A stretch of DNA of 64,000 nucleotides, taken from contig NZ_FUIA01000011.1 in the NCBI RefSeq assembly GCF_900163665.1, forward strand, positions 154,870 to 218,869, written 5' to 3'. The stretch is from Frigoribacterium sp. JB110. GTDB lineage: Bacteria; Actinomycetota; Actinomycetes; Actinomycetales; Microbacteriaceae. The notes beneath the pieces were generated by a model, which saw only the letters and a program-made list of their open reading frames with translations, did no database searches and was not told the DNA's origin. Shown here in pieces: positions 16,556-25,179 of this stretch. A program made the position numbers and the translations under genes. Each line of letters begins with the position of its first letter. Position 1 is the stretch's first letter.

Positions 16556-17529
16556 TCGGTCGGTTCCTTCACATTTCGGGCGGCGAGGGCGCGGGCCTTC
16601 GCCCGACGAGATGCGGTGACGACCACGATGATCGCCATCACGAGCACGACAGCGACCACTCCGACCACACCCCAGATGAGAGTGGCGAACGTGCCGTCGC
16701 CGTCCTGATCGCCGTCTGCGGCCGGACCGGCGGTGTCATCGGACGAATCCGGGGCGGCGGTCTCTGCGATGACGGACTGGTCGAACTCCATGCCGAATGC
16801 CTCCTCGGCATCCGTGGCGTCGCCGACGGCGAAGCGCAGGGTGTCGCGTGCGGAGACGGACTCGCCGATGTTCAGCTCCGCATCGAACTGGAGTTCGACG
16901 AGGTAGATCCCCGGTTCGCTGAAGACCCAGTTGGCGTGGGTGTGCTGGTTCACCTCGATCCACGACTGCTGCGGGAAGGGCTCCAATGACGACCACAGCG
17001 GTTGCGGGTCGCCGAAGTTCCCGCTCTGCAGGTAGACCACGACATCGCCCGGTCCTTCCATCCCCAGGACGCTGAGGGTCGTCCCCAGGTTCAGTGACTC
17101 GATCACGTTCGGTTCCTGGGTGTTCCACCCCGCCCAGACGACGTCGGGATTCTGGGTCTGCGGCACCACCCACACCTCGGTGCCGGGTTCCTGTCCGAGG
17201 AAGCGGTACGCCTCTGCGTCGGGGATGGGGAGGATGGCCGCGTCGGCGACCTTGAGGACCACGTCGTCGAGATGGCGCCAATAGGAGGGTCGTGCGGTGT
17301 CGTCGTGGATCTGGACGATCCACTCCCCCGTGCTCAGCGTGGGGCCGAAGTCCACGTGCCCCTGGTCGAGCACGACCTGTCCTGTCCCCTGCGTCTGGTT
17401 CGGGTCGATCGTCTGATCGAGATCGTCGTCGCCTTCTGCCGAGGCGGCCACGGGCGCGAGCACGGCGAGTCCGGCCAGGATGAGTGCGGAGGCCATGGTG
17501 AGCGGGCGGCGGATGCTGCGGGTGGTCAT
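16552..17529 (-). CDS. Membrane-anchored choice-of-anchor M surface protein
   Basis: 325 residues: signal peptide (LTMASALILAGLAVLAPVAASAE), one surface-anchored repeat domain beginning at VVLDQGHVDFGP with QHTHANWVF near its end, an acidic linker (about residues 255-275), a single membrane helix (FATLIWGVVGVVAVVLVMAI) and a short basic tail. ATG 17529 was chosen because the longer frame is Arg/His-rich without a signal peptide and lies over the upstream gene. It overlaps genes on both sides by four bases. Such proteins occur only with this ABC transporter type and probably hand metal or a metal complex toward the lipoprotein. Confidence 0.88.
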   Translation of the reverse strand: MTTRSIRRPLTMASALILAGLAVLAPVAASAEGDDDLDQTIDPNQTQGTGQVVLDQGHVDFGPTLSTGEWIVQIHDDTARPSYWRHLDDVVLKVADAAILPIPDAEAYRFLGQEPGTEVWVVPQTQNPDVVWAGWNTQEPNVIESLNLGTTLSVLGMEGPGDVVVYLQSGNFGDPQPLWSSLEPFPQQSWIEVNQHTHANWVFSEPGIYLVELQFDAELNIGESVSARDTLRFAVGDATDAEEAFGMEFDQSVIAETAAPDSSDDTAGPAADGDQDGDGTFATLIWGVVGVVAVVLVMAIIVVVTASRRAKARALAARNVKEPTE

Positions 17530-19112
17530 TGTTCTCCTTCGGGCGTGCCCAGGCAGTCGCGGATGGATCGTGCGTTGAAGCGCATCATGTCGATATAGGT
17601 GGTCACGGTCTCGCTGAAGGCATCGCCGTAGATGGTGCAGACCTCGACCCCCTGGTCCTTCGCCACTTCGACGAGTGTGGAGGAGCGTGCGGCGAGGTTG
17701 GGTTCGAGGAACACGGCGGGGACGTGCAGGTTGCGGATGGTCTCGGTCAGACGTTTCCGCTCGGCCAGCGACGGCTCGACCGCGGGGTTCGGGGTGACGA
17801 AGCCGGAGATATCGAGGTCGTAGGCCTGCGCGAGGTAGCCGAACGCATCGTGCGTGGTCACGAGCGTGCGCTGCGATCGAGGGATCTCGGCGATCGTGTC
17901 GCGCACCTCGGTGTCCAGTGCGCTGAGCTCCTGGAGGTAGGCTGCGGCGTTCTTCGTGTAGTCGGCGGCGCCGGCCGGATCGACCTCGATGAGGGTGTCG
18001 CGGATGATCTCGGTGTAGGACATGGCGTTGCGGACGTTCTGCCACAGGTGCGGGTCAATCTCCCCGTGCACGTGCTTGCCGAGCACCGCCTGCGGAAGCT
18101 GGTAGATCGCCTCTCCTGCACGTCCCAGGAACCGGTAGGCGGGATCACCGGGGATCTCGTGCAGGGCCTTGTTGGGCACCTCCACGACCACATCATCGAG
18201 GGGGAAGAATTCCTGGTGCACGTCTGCGGAGCCGTGCTCGTGATCCAGCAGGACCTCGAACCCTGCCTCGTCCAGGTCGAGCGTGATGTCGGAGTGGCCG
18301 CCGTTCAGCACTGTGGGATCGGATGTGCCCGGCACCGTGTACGGGTCGACGCCGACGGCGAAGGTGACCTTCCCGGTGGCGATGTCGAGGGGCTGCTGGT
18401 CCAGAGCGACCTGCAGTTTCGCCTGCAGGTCCAGTGTGTAGATTCCCGGCTGTGTGAACGCCCAGCTCAGGTGCGTGTGCGCGTCGGGGGGAAGGATCAC
18501 CGTGTCGTCGCGGTACCCTCCGGCGGCGTCGAAGCCGTCGGAGGAGTCGAAGTAGACGTCGACGTCGCCGAAGCTTCCGGTGAGGTAGGCGATCAGATCT
18601 CCCGGCCCTTCCATGCCGGTGGCGGAGAGCAGGATGTCGGAGGAGCGGGTCGCGCCCAGCTCGGCACCGTCTCCTTTCACCCGCAGGCCGAGCCAGATCG
18701 TGTCCAGGGACACGTCCTCGACGAGGGGGATGATCTCCGCGGCGTATTTGACGGCCTCCTCGGCCAGGGAGATGTTCGGGACCCCGTCGGGCAGGTTCGT
18801 GTCCAGCGCCTTGATGAGGTTCTGCTCCTCGAGCATCAGGTAGTTGGAGAAGGCCACATCGGCGTAGACGATATCGCGCACGTCGCGCAGCGACGGCTCG
18901 TAGCTGTGCGGGTCTCCGCCCTCCGGCACGAGCGAGATCACCTCTGCCCGATCCCCGGCGACGTGCTGTGCGAGGTCGGCGAGGATACCTGTCGTGGTCA
19001 CGACGCGGACACGACCGTCGTCCGGTTCTGCCGGGGAGGCACTGGCGCATCCCGACGCGGCCATCGCCAGGACGATCGAGACGGCGATGCCGACGGTGCG
19101 AGGGGGCGACAC
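17526..19112 (-). CDS. ZnuA-like binding lipoprotein with embedded surface-anchor domain
   Basis: 528 residues from GTG 19112 (AGGAAC ribosome binding site). A lipoprotein signal ends in MAASGCAS. The cluster A-I metal-binding fold is split: the first lobe has GGDPHSYEPS, the later part has HVHGEIDPHLWQNV, TTHDAFGYLA and YGDAFSE. These supply the usual His/His/His/Asp zinc ligands. Between about residues 140 and 310 a choice-of-anchor M domain is inserted, with DAHTHLSWAF. The protein is about 200 residues longer than a plain ZnuA. This fused architecture is the signature of the anchored-repeat ABC substrate-binding protein. Zinc is the likely ligand, although manganese is possible. Confidence 0.92.
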   Translation of the reverse strand: MSPPRTVGIAVSIVLAMAASGCASASPAEPDDGRVRVVTTTGILADLAQHVAGDRAEVISLVPEGGDPHSYEPSLRDVRDIVYADVAFSNYLMLEEQNLIKALDTNLPDGVPNISLAEEAVKYAAEIIPLVEDVSLDTIWLGLRVKGDGAELGATRSSDILLSATGMEGPGDLIAYLTGSFGDVDVYFDSSDGFDAAGGYRDDTVILPPDAHTHLSWAFTQPGIYTLDLQAKLQVALDQQPLDIATGKVTFAVGVDPYTVPGTSDPTVLNGGHSDITLDLDEAGFEVLLDHEHGSADVHQEFFPLDDVVVEVPNKALHEIPGDPAYRFLGRAGEAIYQLPQAVLGKHVHGEIDPHLWQNVRNAMSYTEIIRDTLIEVDPAGAADYTKNAAAYLQELSALDTEVRDTIAEIPRSQRTLVTTHDAFGYLAQAYDLDISGFVTPNPAVEPSLAERKRLTETIRNLHVPAVFLEPNLAARSSTLVEVAKDQGVEVCTIYGDAFSETVTTYIDMMRFNARSIRDCLGTPEGEQ

Positions 19113-19154
19113 GTGTTCCTTTCCGGATGCCGAGGCATCGCATGCAGACAAGAG

Positions 19155-19190
19155 GGGGCGGTGACGGGGAAGCCCTCCCGTCACCGCCCC
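19155..19190 (-). terminator. Strong intercistronic hairpin after the LPXTG gene
   Basis: Perfect 14-base stem, GGGGCGGTGACGGG pairing with CCCGTCACCGCCCC, with an 8-base loop. It starts 8 bases after the stop of the LPXTG surface protein and ends about 42 bases before the lipoprotein start. No good U-tract follows on the minus strand (CTCTTGTCTGC), so it may be a leaky terminator or an mRNA-stabilising hairpin that raises the surface protein relative to the transporter genes. Confidence 0.75.
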
Positions 19191-19197
19191 GGGATCC

Positions 19198-22164
19198 CTA
19201 CTCGGAGACGATCCCGTCTGCTCCGCGGCGGCGACGCGCCAGGAGCAGGATCATGCCGGCGACCAGGAGCATGCCGGCCGTGCCGAGCACGATGCCGTTG
19301 ATCTCCCCACCCGTACTGGGCAGACCGGCCGGTCCCGCACCGGTACCGGGGTCGCTGGTGGCGGCGGCGACCTGCAACTGCTGCCAGCCGATCAGCTGAC
19401 CGTCCGCGTCGAACACGGCGAGCCGGTGAGCCTCCGCGGTCGTGTCCGCCGGGATCGTGACCGCGATCGTGCCGTCCGCGCCGACCTGGACCCAGTCGCC
19501 GCCCAGCAGCACCGGGTCGGAGAACAGCCATGCAGCCACCCACTCGCCTGCGTGCTCCGCTCCCTCCCCGACCTGGACGGTGATGACCTGCCCGGCCGTG
19601 GGAGTGGTCGTGGACGCGGTGATGCCGCCCTCATCCACGCCGTCGAGCGCATCCTCCGTCTGCGCGGACGGCGCCGTGGCGGGCTTGGGGTCGCCCGGAA
19701 GCACGGTCAGCGTCACCGGAGCGGACTCCGCGACCAGAGTGTGGTCATGGTCGTACAGCTTCGCGACGATCTGCGCGCCGGCATCCGCCTCGGCGACCTC
19801 ATGGGTGAGCGTCGCCTCGCCGGCACCGGAGATCACGGAGAAGTCCGCATCGCCCGAGCGCTGGATGAACCAGTGGTAGTGGTCCTCGTCCGTCGCCGGG
19901 TTCTGCACCGCCGTGAGCGTCGCGGTCTCACCGACGTGGTAGCCGGCGGCAAGACCATCGATGCTCAGCTCGGTGATCGGCTGCGGGTGCGTGCCGCCGG
20001 TGGCGACGGCCAGTGTGTGCGGCTCGGATTCGGCGATCATCGCGTGGGTGTCGTCGAACAGGCGCAGCACGAGCTGCGCGCCGTCGTCCTCGGCGGTGAC
20101 CGGGTAGGCGAGATCCTTGTCGCGGGACTGGTCGACCCAGACGAAGTCCGAGGCGCCTGTGCGCTTCACATACCAGTGGTAGTGGGACTCGTCCGTCTGC
20201 GGGTTCTGCGTGCTCGTCAGCTGAGCGGTCTCACCGGCAGCGTACGACTCCTTGTCGGCGGTCACCGTGAGAGTCGTGACGGGCTCACGCTGCTGCGTCG
20301 TGATGGTGATCGGCGCCGACTCGGCGTGCACCTCACCGTCGTGCAGGAGCTGGACCTTCACCTGAACGCCGCTGTTGGGGAGCGTGGGCTTGAACGAGTA
20401 CTCGGCGGCGGTCTGGCCATCCACGGCGGCGAAGCCGTCAGCGCCGGGAAGCTTCACGAGCCACTGGTGCTCGGTCAGGCCCGTCGGGGTGGACTGCTCT
20501 GCCGTCAGCGTCGCCGTCTGCCCGACCCAGTAGTCGTCCGCATCGCGGTTCGTCGAGATCGTCAGGTCGGTGTCCGGCACCTCGTGCCCGTGATCGTCGA
20601 GCTTCACGATGACGGGGGCGGATTCCACGTAGCTGTTACCGTTGTCGTAGGTGAGTGTGGCGATCACTGCCGCTCCGGCGAGGTCCTCGGTGACGGAGAA
20701 GGAGTAGGTCGCGTCGTTCTCGCCCTCGACGAGGACCGGCGCGGTCTCGCCCTCCTTCTGCACGTACCACTCGAAGCGGCTCAGCACGGAGGTCGGAGTG
20801 ACCGACGCGGTCAGCGTCGCCGTGTCGCCGGTGTGGTAATGGTCGGCGATGCCGCCGACGGAGACCTTCTGCAGCGGTGCGGCGCCGTGATCGTCGACCT
20901 CGATGGTGACGGCCTCGGACGTGGCCAGCGCCGTGCCATCCTCACCGACGAGCTGCGCGGTGACCGTGGCGCCGTTCAACGCCTGTTCGGCAGCAGGGAT
21001 ACGGTGGCTGTCGCCGGTTGCGCCGTCGATCAGGACCGGCTGGTCCTGATCGACGCGCTGCAGGTACCAGCGGTAGGCGCCGTCCTCCACGGCCGGGCCG
21101 GCGACGATCTGAAGATCGATCGGCGAGCCGCTGTGATAGTGGTCGGCGAGCGGGGCGATGGAGATCGTCTGTTCCACCGGATCCTCTCCTGTGGTGGAGA
21201 TGGTGACCGGATCCGATTCCACGACGATCGGCTGAGCGGAGCCGCTGGCGTAGTCCTTCCCACCGGAGACCGTCGCGCGGTACTGGGCACCGGCGACGGC
21301 GTCGACCGTCAGCGTCGACGTCGCTGCCCCGTCCACGGTCGTCCACTCGGCTTCTGCCGATGCGCGCGTCTGCCAGGCGTAGGTCGAGAACGTCGACTCA
21401 GCGGGCGACGAGGCGGCCGTGAGCGTGACCTCGGCGCCCGGTGCGACCTCGTCCTCGGCGCCGGAGACGGACAGCGCCGTCGGGACCGGAGCCACGACGA
21501 AGGTGTAGGTCGCCTCGTTGCTCGTCGACGTCTGGGTGCCGTCGGCGCTGGTGACGTCAGCGTGCGCCGTCAGCGTGTAGGTGCCGGGCTGGGTGAAGCC
21601 CCAGTTGGCGTGCACATGCGCCAGGAAGTCCTGGTGGATGGTTCCCGGGAACGTCCACCCCTCGGTCAGCAGCGGTGCCACGCCGCCCCACTGACCGGTC
21701 GTCCACAGGAACACCTCACCCGGGCCGTCCACGGCTGTCACGTCGATGTCGACCTTCGCCTGGCTGCCGTAGACCGATCCGACCGACTGGCTGTCCCAGC
21801 CCGGCCAGATGAGCTCATGGTCCTGCGTCAGCGGAAGGTGGTACAGCTCCGTCGGTGCACCCTCGGGCACCCCTGCGCTGGGGAGGTTGGTCGAGAAGGC
21901 CTGGCTCTTCACCGCGAGCGTCACCGACTCCGGCGTGCGCAGCACATGCGACCCGGTCACGTCCTCCTTGAGGACGAGACGGGCAGTGTCGTCCTCGTTC
22001 AGGACGAGGTTGAAGGCATCGATATGCCCGGTATCGAGGTGGATCGGATCATCCTTGACATCAGGAGCCTCGGCGGCGAAAGCAGCCGTCGGGAGAGCCA
22101 AACCACCCGCAAGCGCGAGGACACCCACCAGGGCGCCACCTCGCAGACGGGTCGAAGTGAGCAT
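19198..22164 (-). CDS. Sortase-anchored choice-of-anchor M protein with Ig-like repeats
   Basis: 988 residues from ATG 22164 with a GGAAAGG ribosome binding site. The protein has a signal peptide (LALPTAAFAAE), one surface-anchor domain at about residues 40-240 (LAHVHANWGF), then about seven Ig-like repeats. Several repeats start with a Tyr/His motif such as DHYHSGS, DHYHTGDTATL, DDYWVGQTATL or AGYHVGETATL. A final GEWVAAW domain is followed by the sorting signal LPSTGGEINGIV, a membrane helix and a basic tail, so sortase should link it to peptidoglycan. It is the first gene of the operon, 50 bases after a Zur box. It probably projects the metal-capturing domain beyond the wall. Confidence 0.9.
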   Translation of the reverse strand: MLTSTRLRGGALVGVLALAGGLALPTAAFAAEAPDVKDDPIHLDTGHIDAFNLVLNEDDTARLVLKEDVTGSHVLRTPESVTLAVKSQAFSTNLPSAGVPEGAPTELYHLPLTQDHELIWPGWDSQSVGSVYGSQAKVDIDVTAVDGPGEVFLWTTGQWGGVAPLLTEGWTFPGTIHQDFLAHVHANWGFTQPGTYTLTAHADVTSADGTQTSTSNEATYTFVVAPVPTALSVSGAEDEVAPGAEVTLTAASSPAESTFSTYAWQTRASAEAEWTTVDGAATSTLTVDAVAGAQYRATVSGGKDYASGSAQPIVVESDPVTISTTGEDPVEQTISIAPLADHYHSGSPIDLQIVAGPAVEDGAYRWYLQRVDQDQPVLIDGATGDSHRIPAAEQALNGATVTAQLVGEDGTALATSEAVTIEVDDHGAAPLQKVSVGGIADHYHTGDTATLTASVTPTSVLSRFEWYVQKEGETAPVLVEGENDATYSFSVTEDLAGAAVIATLTYDNGNSYVESAPVIVKLDDHGHEVPDTDLTISTNRDADDYWVGQTATLTAEQSTPTGLTEHQWLVKLPGADGFAAVDGQTAAEYSFKPTLPNSGVQVKVQLLHDGEVHAESAPITITTQQREPVTTLTVTADKESYAAGETAQLTSTQNPQTDESHYHWYVKRTGASDFVWVDQSRDKDLAYPVTAEDDGAQLVLRLFDDTHAMIAESEPHTLAVATGGTHPQPITELSIDGLAAGYHVGETATLTAVQNPATDEDHYHWFIQRSGDADFSVISGAGEATLTHEVAEADAGAQIVAKLYDHDHTLVAESAPVTLTVLPGDPKPATAPSAQTEDALDGVDEGGITASTTTPTAGQVITVQVGEGAEHAGEWVAAWLFSDPVLLGGDWVQVGADGTIAVTIPADTTAEAHRLAVFDADGQLIGWQQLQVAAATSDPGTGAGPAGLPSTGGEINGIVLGTAGMLLVAGMILLLARRRRGADGIVSE

Positions 22165-22213
22165 ATGTATGGACCTTTCCAGTTCGGGTAGAGGCAAGCA
22201 GACATCCGCTTAT

Positions 22214-22228
22214 TGAGAATGATTATCT
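22214..22228. promoter_or_regulatory. Zur-type operator before the anchored-repeat ABC operon
   Basis: TGAGAATGATTATCT, 14 of 15 positions fitting the inverted repeat seen elsewhere in the window. It lies 50 bases upstream of the start of the LPXTG surface protein and presumably controls the seven-gene operon down to the lytic transglycosylase. A methyltransferase remnant ends on its other side, so control in that direction is unlikely. Confidence 0.8.
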
Positions 22229-22285
22229 TTATCTTAGGGGAGAGATTCCTCGCCTCACAACTGAACGGCCTTGTGAGCAGTGGCG

Positions 22286-23169
22286 TCACCGCCGGACCGT
22301 GTGCCGCCAGAGGGTGAAGGCTCGCACCGTGAGGGGGTGATCCCTGCTCCACCACGGGGAAGCGGAAGCCGGGTCCCAGTCCTCGAGCACCCGGCGCCAC
22401 TCCCCCGGGTCGAGTTCGTCTTGAAGAAAGCGGGATTCCCAGAGCACGAAGTCCAGGGCGCGTCGCAGGCCAGTGAGGGCCCCGGGGCGGCCTGTCGACT
22501 GGCGCAGAACGGTTCCGGCGGTATCGAAGCCCTCGGCCAGAAGCGTAGAGAGGAATCGGGCGCTGTCGGGACCGAAGGCCCGCCGGTAGCCGGCGTTCAG
22601 CGCCGACCATGACCGTGCCTCCCAAGCAAGATCCTCCCCGGAGCCGATGGGGGCGAGAATGTTGCTCAGGCGCACCCAGATCGAACCCCCGGTGCGCACG
22701 ACGCGCGTGAGCTCAGGCATGAAACGGGTGTCCCAGCAGTCTCCGAGTACGGCGGCATCGAACTCCGCCGAAGCGAAAGGCAGCGGTTCCGACAGGTCTG
22801 CGGCGATGACGCTGACGCCCCGCTCTGCCCTACTTCGCAGGCCAACGCGGCCATCCGCTGGTCGCGGTCGACCGCGACGACCTTGTGTCCGCGACCCGCA
22901 AGCAGCGCGCTCGAGACCCCGGGGCCACAGGCCGCGTCGAGGACCCGTGCTCCCGCGGGCAGCGCCATCACGTCGATACAGTCCTCCAGCGCAGCACGGT
23001 CATCGAGGTTCGCGATCAGCGCCTGCGCTGGGGCCGCCACCTCGTACGCCGAGCGCGCCGGCGACCCGCGGGATGATTCGGCGATCTCCGTCCACCGTGA
23101 CGCAGGCGGCACTTCCTGCACCAGTGCTCGCCACGGTGCCGGCACGTCGGCGATGCTGGGAGCATTCAT
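22286..23169 (-). pseudogene. SAM-dependent methyltransferase with frameshift
   Basis: The start at ATG 23169 (GGAGAGGG ribosome binding site) gives about 115 residues of a class I methyltransferase with motif I VLDAACGPGVSSALLAGRG. Homology then passes into another frame near 22830 (GVSVIAADLSEPLP) and continues through MPELTRVVRTGGSIWVRLSN to 22286. A one-base change near GAAGTAGGGC explains the break. It may be true decay or a sequencing error. The full gene would give about 290 residues. It follows the MFS carrier gene (36 bases), which has a Zur box, so it belonged to that transcript. Substrate unknown. Confidence 0.75.
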
Positions 23170-23204
23170 TCCCTCTCCTTCCATGCGGTCCGCCCGCTGA
23201 TGAG

Positions 23205-24419
23205 TCAGTTCGACGGCTCTTCTCGTCGCAGACCGCGGAGCGCGAAAGCGGCGATGCCCGCAGTGACGATGAGGATGACGATGCCCACCCGCTGGGTGCC
23301 GGCGATACCGATCGTGCCGACGAGGGCCGCAGCGAGATAGGCGCCCACGGGCTGCCCTCCCCATGCGAACATCCGGGCTGTGGTGTTGACTCGCCCCTGC
23401 AGATAGTCCGGCGTAACCCGCGCACGCTCGGTCACGCCGTTGAGGATGACGACCGTCGCACCGATCTGATAGACCACGAGCGCGACCAAACCGATCCAGT
23501 ACAACGGCTGCTGGCTCCACGCAGCCAGGCCGCCCGCCGCGACGATCAGCCCGAGCGTCGTGATGGTGCCGATACGCACACGACGGCCCAGACGCGGGAG
23601 AATCAGCGCGCCGAGGAACCCGCCGACCGTCATCGCCGAGTACGCGAATCCCAGATACGGCCCGTCCAACGTCATGCCGAACCACTCCGAGACCGTGACG
23701 ACCACCAGCCCGCTCAATACGCCTTCGGCGATCGAGTTCCCCAATCCCAGCAAGGTCAGAGAGCGCACGATCCGGTTCCGGACGATGAATCCGAGTCCCG
23801 CGCCGATATCGCGAAGGATTGTCGTCTCACGATGCGACAGCTCCCGCACGGGCTCGTCGAGGATCAGGAAGACCACGGCGGAAACGACGAACATCACAGC
23901 CGAGATCGTCAACGTGTACTCCGGCGACCACCAGCCGGCGATCAGCCCGCCCAATGCCGGCCCTCCCAGCCCGATCACCGTCGAGACGGCCGTCATCGAA
24001 GCGAACGCCTCGGCAATCCGGTCCCGTCCGACGATGGCCGGGAGAGCTGCGAACATCGCCGCGTCGAAGAACACCAGCGCGGTGTTCGCTACGAGCGCCG
24101 ATACGAACAGATGCGGCGTCGTCAATACACCGAGCATCTGAGCGACGGGGATCGATCCGAACGCCAGCGCGCATGCCGACGTCGTCAGCAAGGCAACGCT
24201 CCGTATCCGGTGGCGGTCAGCCAGCGCTCCAGCAAACAGCCCCACGACGATGTAAGGCGTCACGATGAAGCCGGCCAGCAGGGCGGCCAGGTCCGCTCGC
24301 CCCGTGCGCTGATAGACCGCCATGGGCAGCGCGACAGCGGTGATCGCCCCGGCGATCCAGATGCTGGCGCGCGCCATGAGCAACGTGCGGAACTGGAGGC
24401 GAGCCATCACAGTAGACAT
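23205..24419 (-). CDS. MFS transporter with Zur box at its start
   Basis: About 404 residues and twelve predicted membrane segments. The pattern (LADRHRIRSVALL after helix 2, LGGPALGGLIAGWW) fits enterobactin-exporter-like or multidrug MFS proteins. ATG 24419 or ATG 24407 are the likely starts. Neither has a ribosome binding site, and a Zur box lies directly upstream of 24419, so a leaderless transcript is plausible. Longer frames run through IS110 debris and are rejected. MFS proteins of this group can export small chelators, so a role in metallophore traffic is possible but unproven. Confidence 0.82.
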   Translation of the reverse strand: MSTVMARLQFRTLLMARASIWIAGAITAVALPMAVYQRTGRADLAALLAGFIVTPYIVVGLFAGALADRHRIRSVALLTTSACALAFGSIPVAQMLGVLTTPHLFVSALVANTALVFFDAAMFAALPAIVGRDRIAEAFASMTAVSTVIGLGGPALGGLIAGWWSPEYTLTISAVMFVVSAVVFLILDEPVRELSHRETTILRDIGAGLGFIVRNRIVRSLTLLGLGNSIAEGVLSGLVVVTVSEWFGMTLDGPYLGFAYSAMTVGGFLGALILPRLGRRVRIGTITTLGLIVAAGGLAAWSQQPLYWIGLVALVVYQIGATVVILNGVTERARVTPDYLQGRVNTTARMFAWGGQPVGAYLAAALVGTIGIAGTQRVGIVILIVTAGIAAFALRGLRREEPSN

Positions 24420-24421
24420 AT

Positions 24422-24442
24422 TGAGAATGATACTCATTATCA
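24422..24442. promoter_or_regulatory. Zur-type operator, two overlapping half-site sets
   Basis: TGAGAATGATACTCA at 24422-24436 and TGATACTCATTATCA at 24428-24442 overlap, giving a longer symmetric block than the other sites. The block is two bases from the first candidate start codon of the MFS gene, so bound repressor would cover the transcription start. Likely strong repression. Confidence 0.75.
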
Positions 24443-24499
24443 ACCGGGTGATCATGTGTAGATTCGTCAACTTGCAACCGCATCGTGTGTGCGAGTTGA

Positions 24500-25150
24500 G
24501 TCCGCGAGGTTGCGCATGGCTCCCCCTGCCGAGGGCTGGCGCGTCACAACAGCACCCTTCGCCGTCCGGACAAGACCCGCGGTCCCGCAAATCGTGCTCC
24601 ACTCTCATTACCGCGGTCGTGGTGAACCGGTCGGTGCCATCGCCGATCTCCGCGAGGATCCGCGCTACAGGCACGGCACCGATACCGGGTGCGGATGGAT
24701 GGGTGCGAGGGGATGTTGCGCGAGCTCCGCGGTGAGAGCCCGTTCGAGTCCTTCGACGGTGTCGCGCATCGCTTCAAGGATTCTCAGCAGCCCCGTGCCG
24801 ACGGTGCCCAGGACAGTTTCGACCCTCCTGCTCTGTCGTGGTGCGGGTGCGCGGAGATCGGCGCGTATCCGCTCAAGCAGAGCAGGATCGTTGCGGCGAC
24901 CAGCGCGACGGAAGACGGCTTCGATCCTGCGGGACTTCAGCCGATATCCCACAGCTGGTGTCGACGCGGCACCCATGACTGCTGTGGCCGCATAGTGCTG
25001 CAGTTCGGGAACACTTTGATCGCCTGCAGATAGAGCTCCAGCAGCACGAACCGCAGGTGCCTCACAGTTCGGGCAGGGCTCAGGTCGCCTTCTGGTGCTG
25101 TCGGCGGATACACGCTGAACCAGTTCGCATCAACAGCCCGCGCGGGCGAG
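24500..25150 (-). mobile_element. Degenerate IS110-family transposase fragment
   Basis: Minus-strand translations scattered over three frames reproduce the middle of an IS110-type transposase: RFVLLELYLQA, then RLKSRRIEAVFRRAGRRNDP, VGTGLLRILEAM and, after a frameshift, ARILAEIGDGTDRFTT. The DEDD N-terminus and a clean C-terminus are missing, and several stops interrupt it. It is therefore dead sequence filling the gap between the two MFS genes. No terminal repeats could be found. It marks a past insertion or recombination at this junction. Confidence 0.75.
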
Positions 25151-25179
25151 TGGAGTGAGAGCCTCTCGCCAATCGGCTG

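Noticed and set aside
19426..22191. Plus-strand frame of 921 codons
   Set aside because: Mirror of the LPXTG surface protein with Arg/Gly/Asp-rich text. The minus strand has signal peptide, repeats and sorting signal.
24489..24995. Plus-strand frames between the two MFS genes as a real gene
   Set aside because: The minus strand shows recognisable IS110 transposase text in several frames, so the plus frames are accidental.
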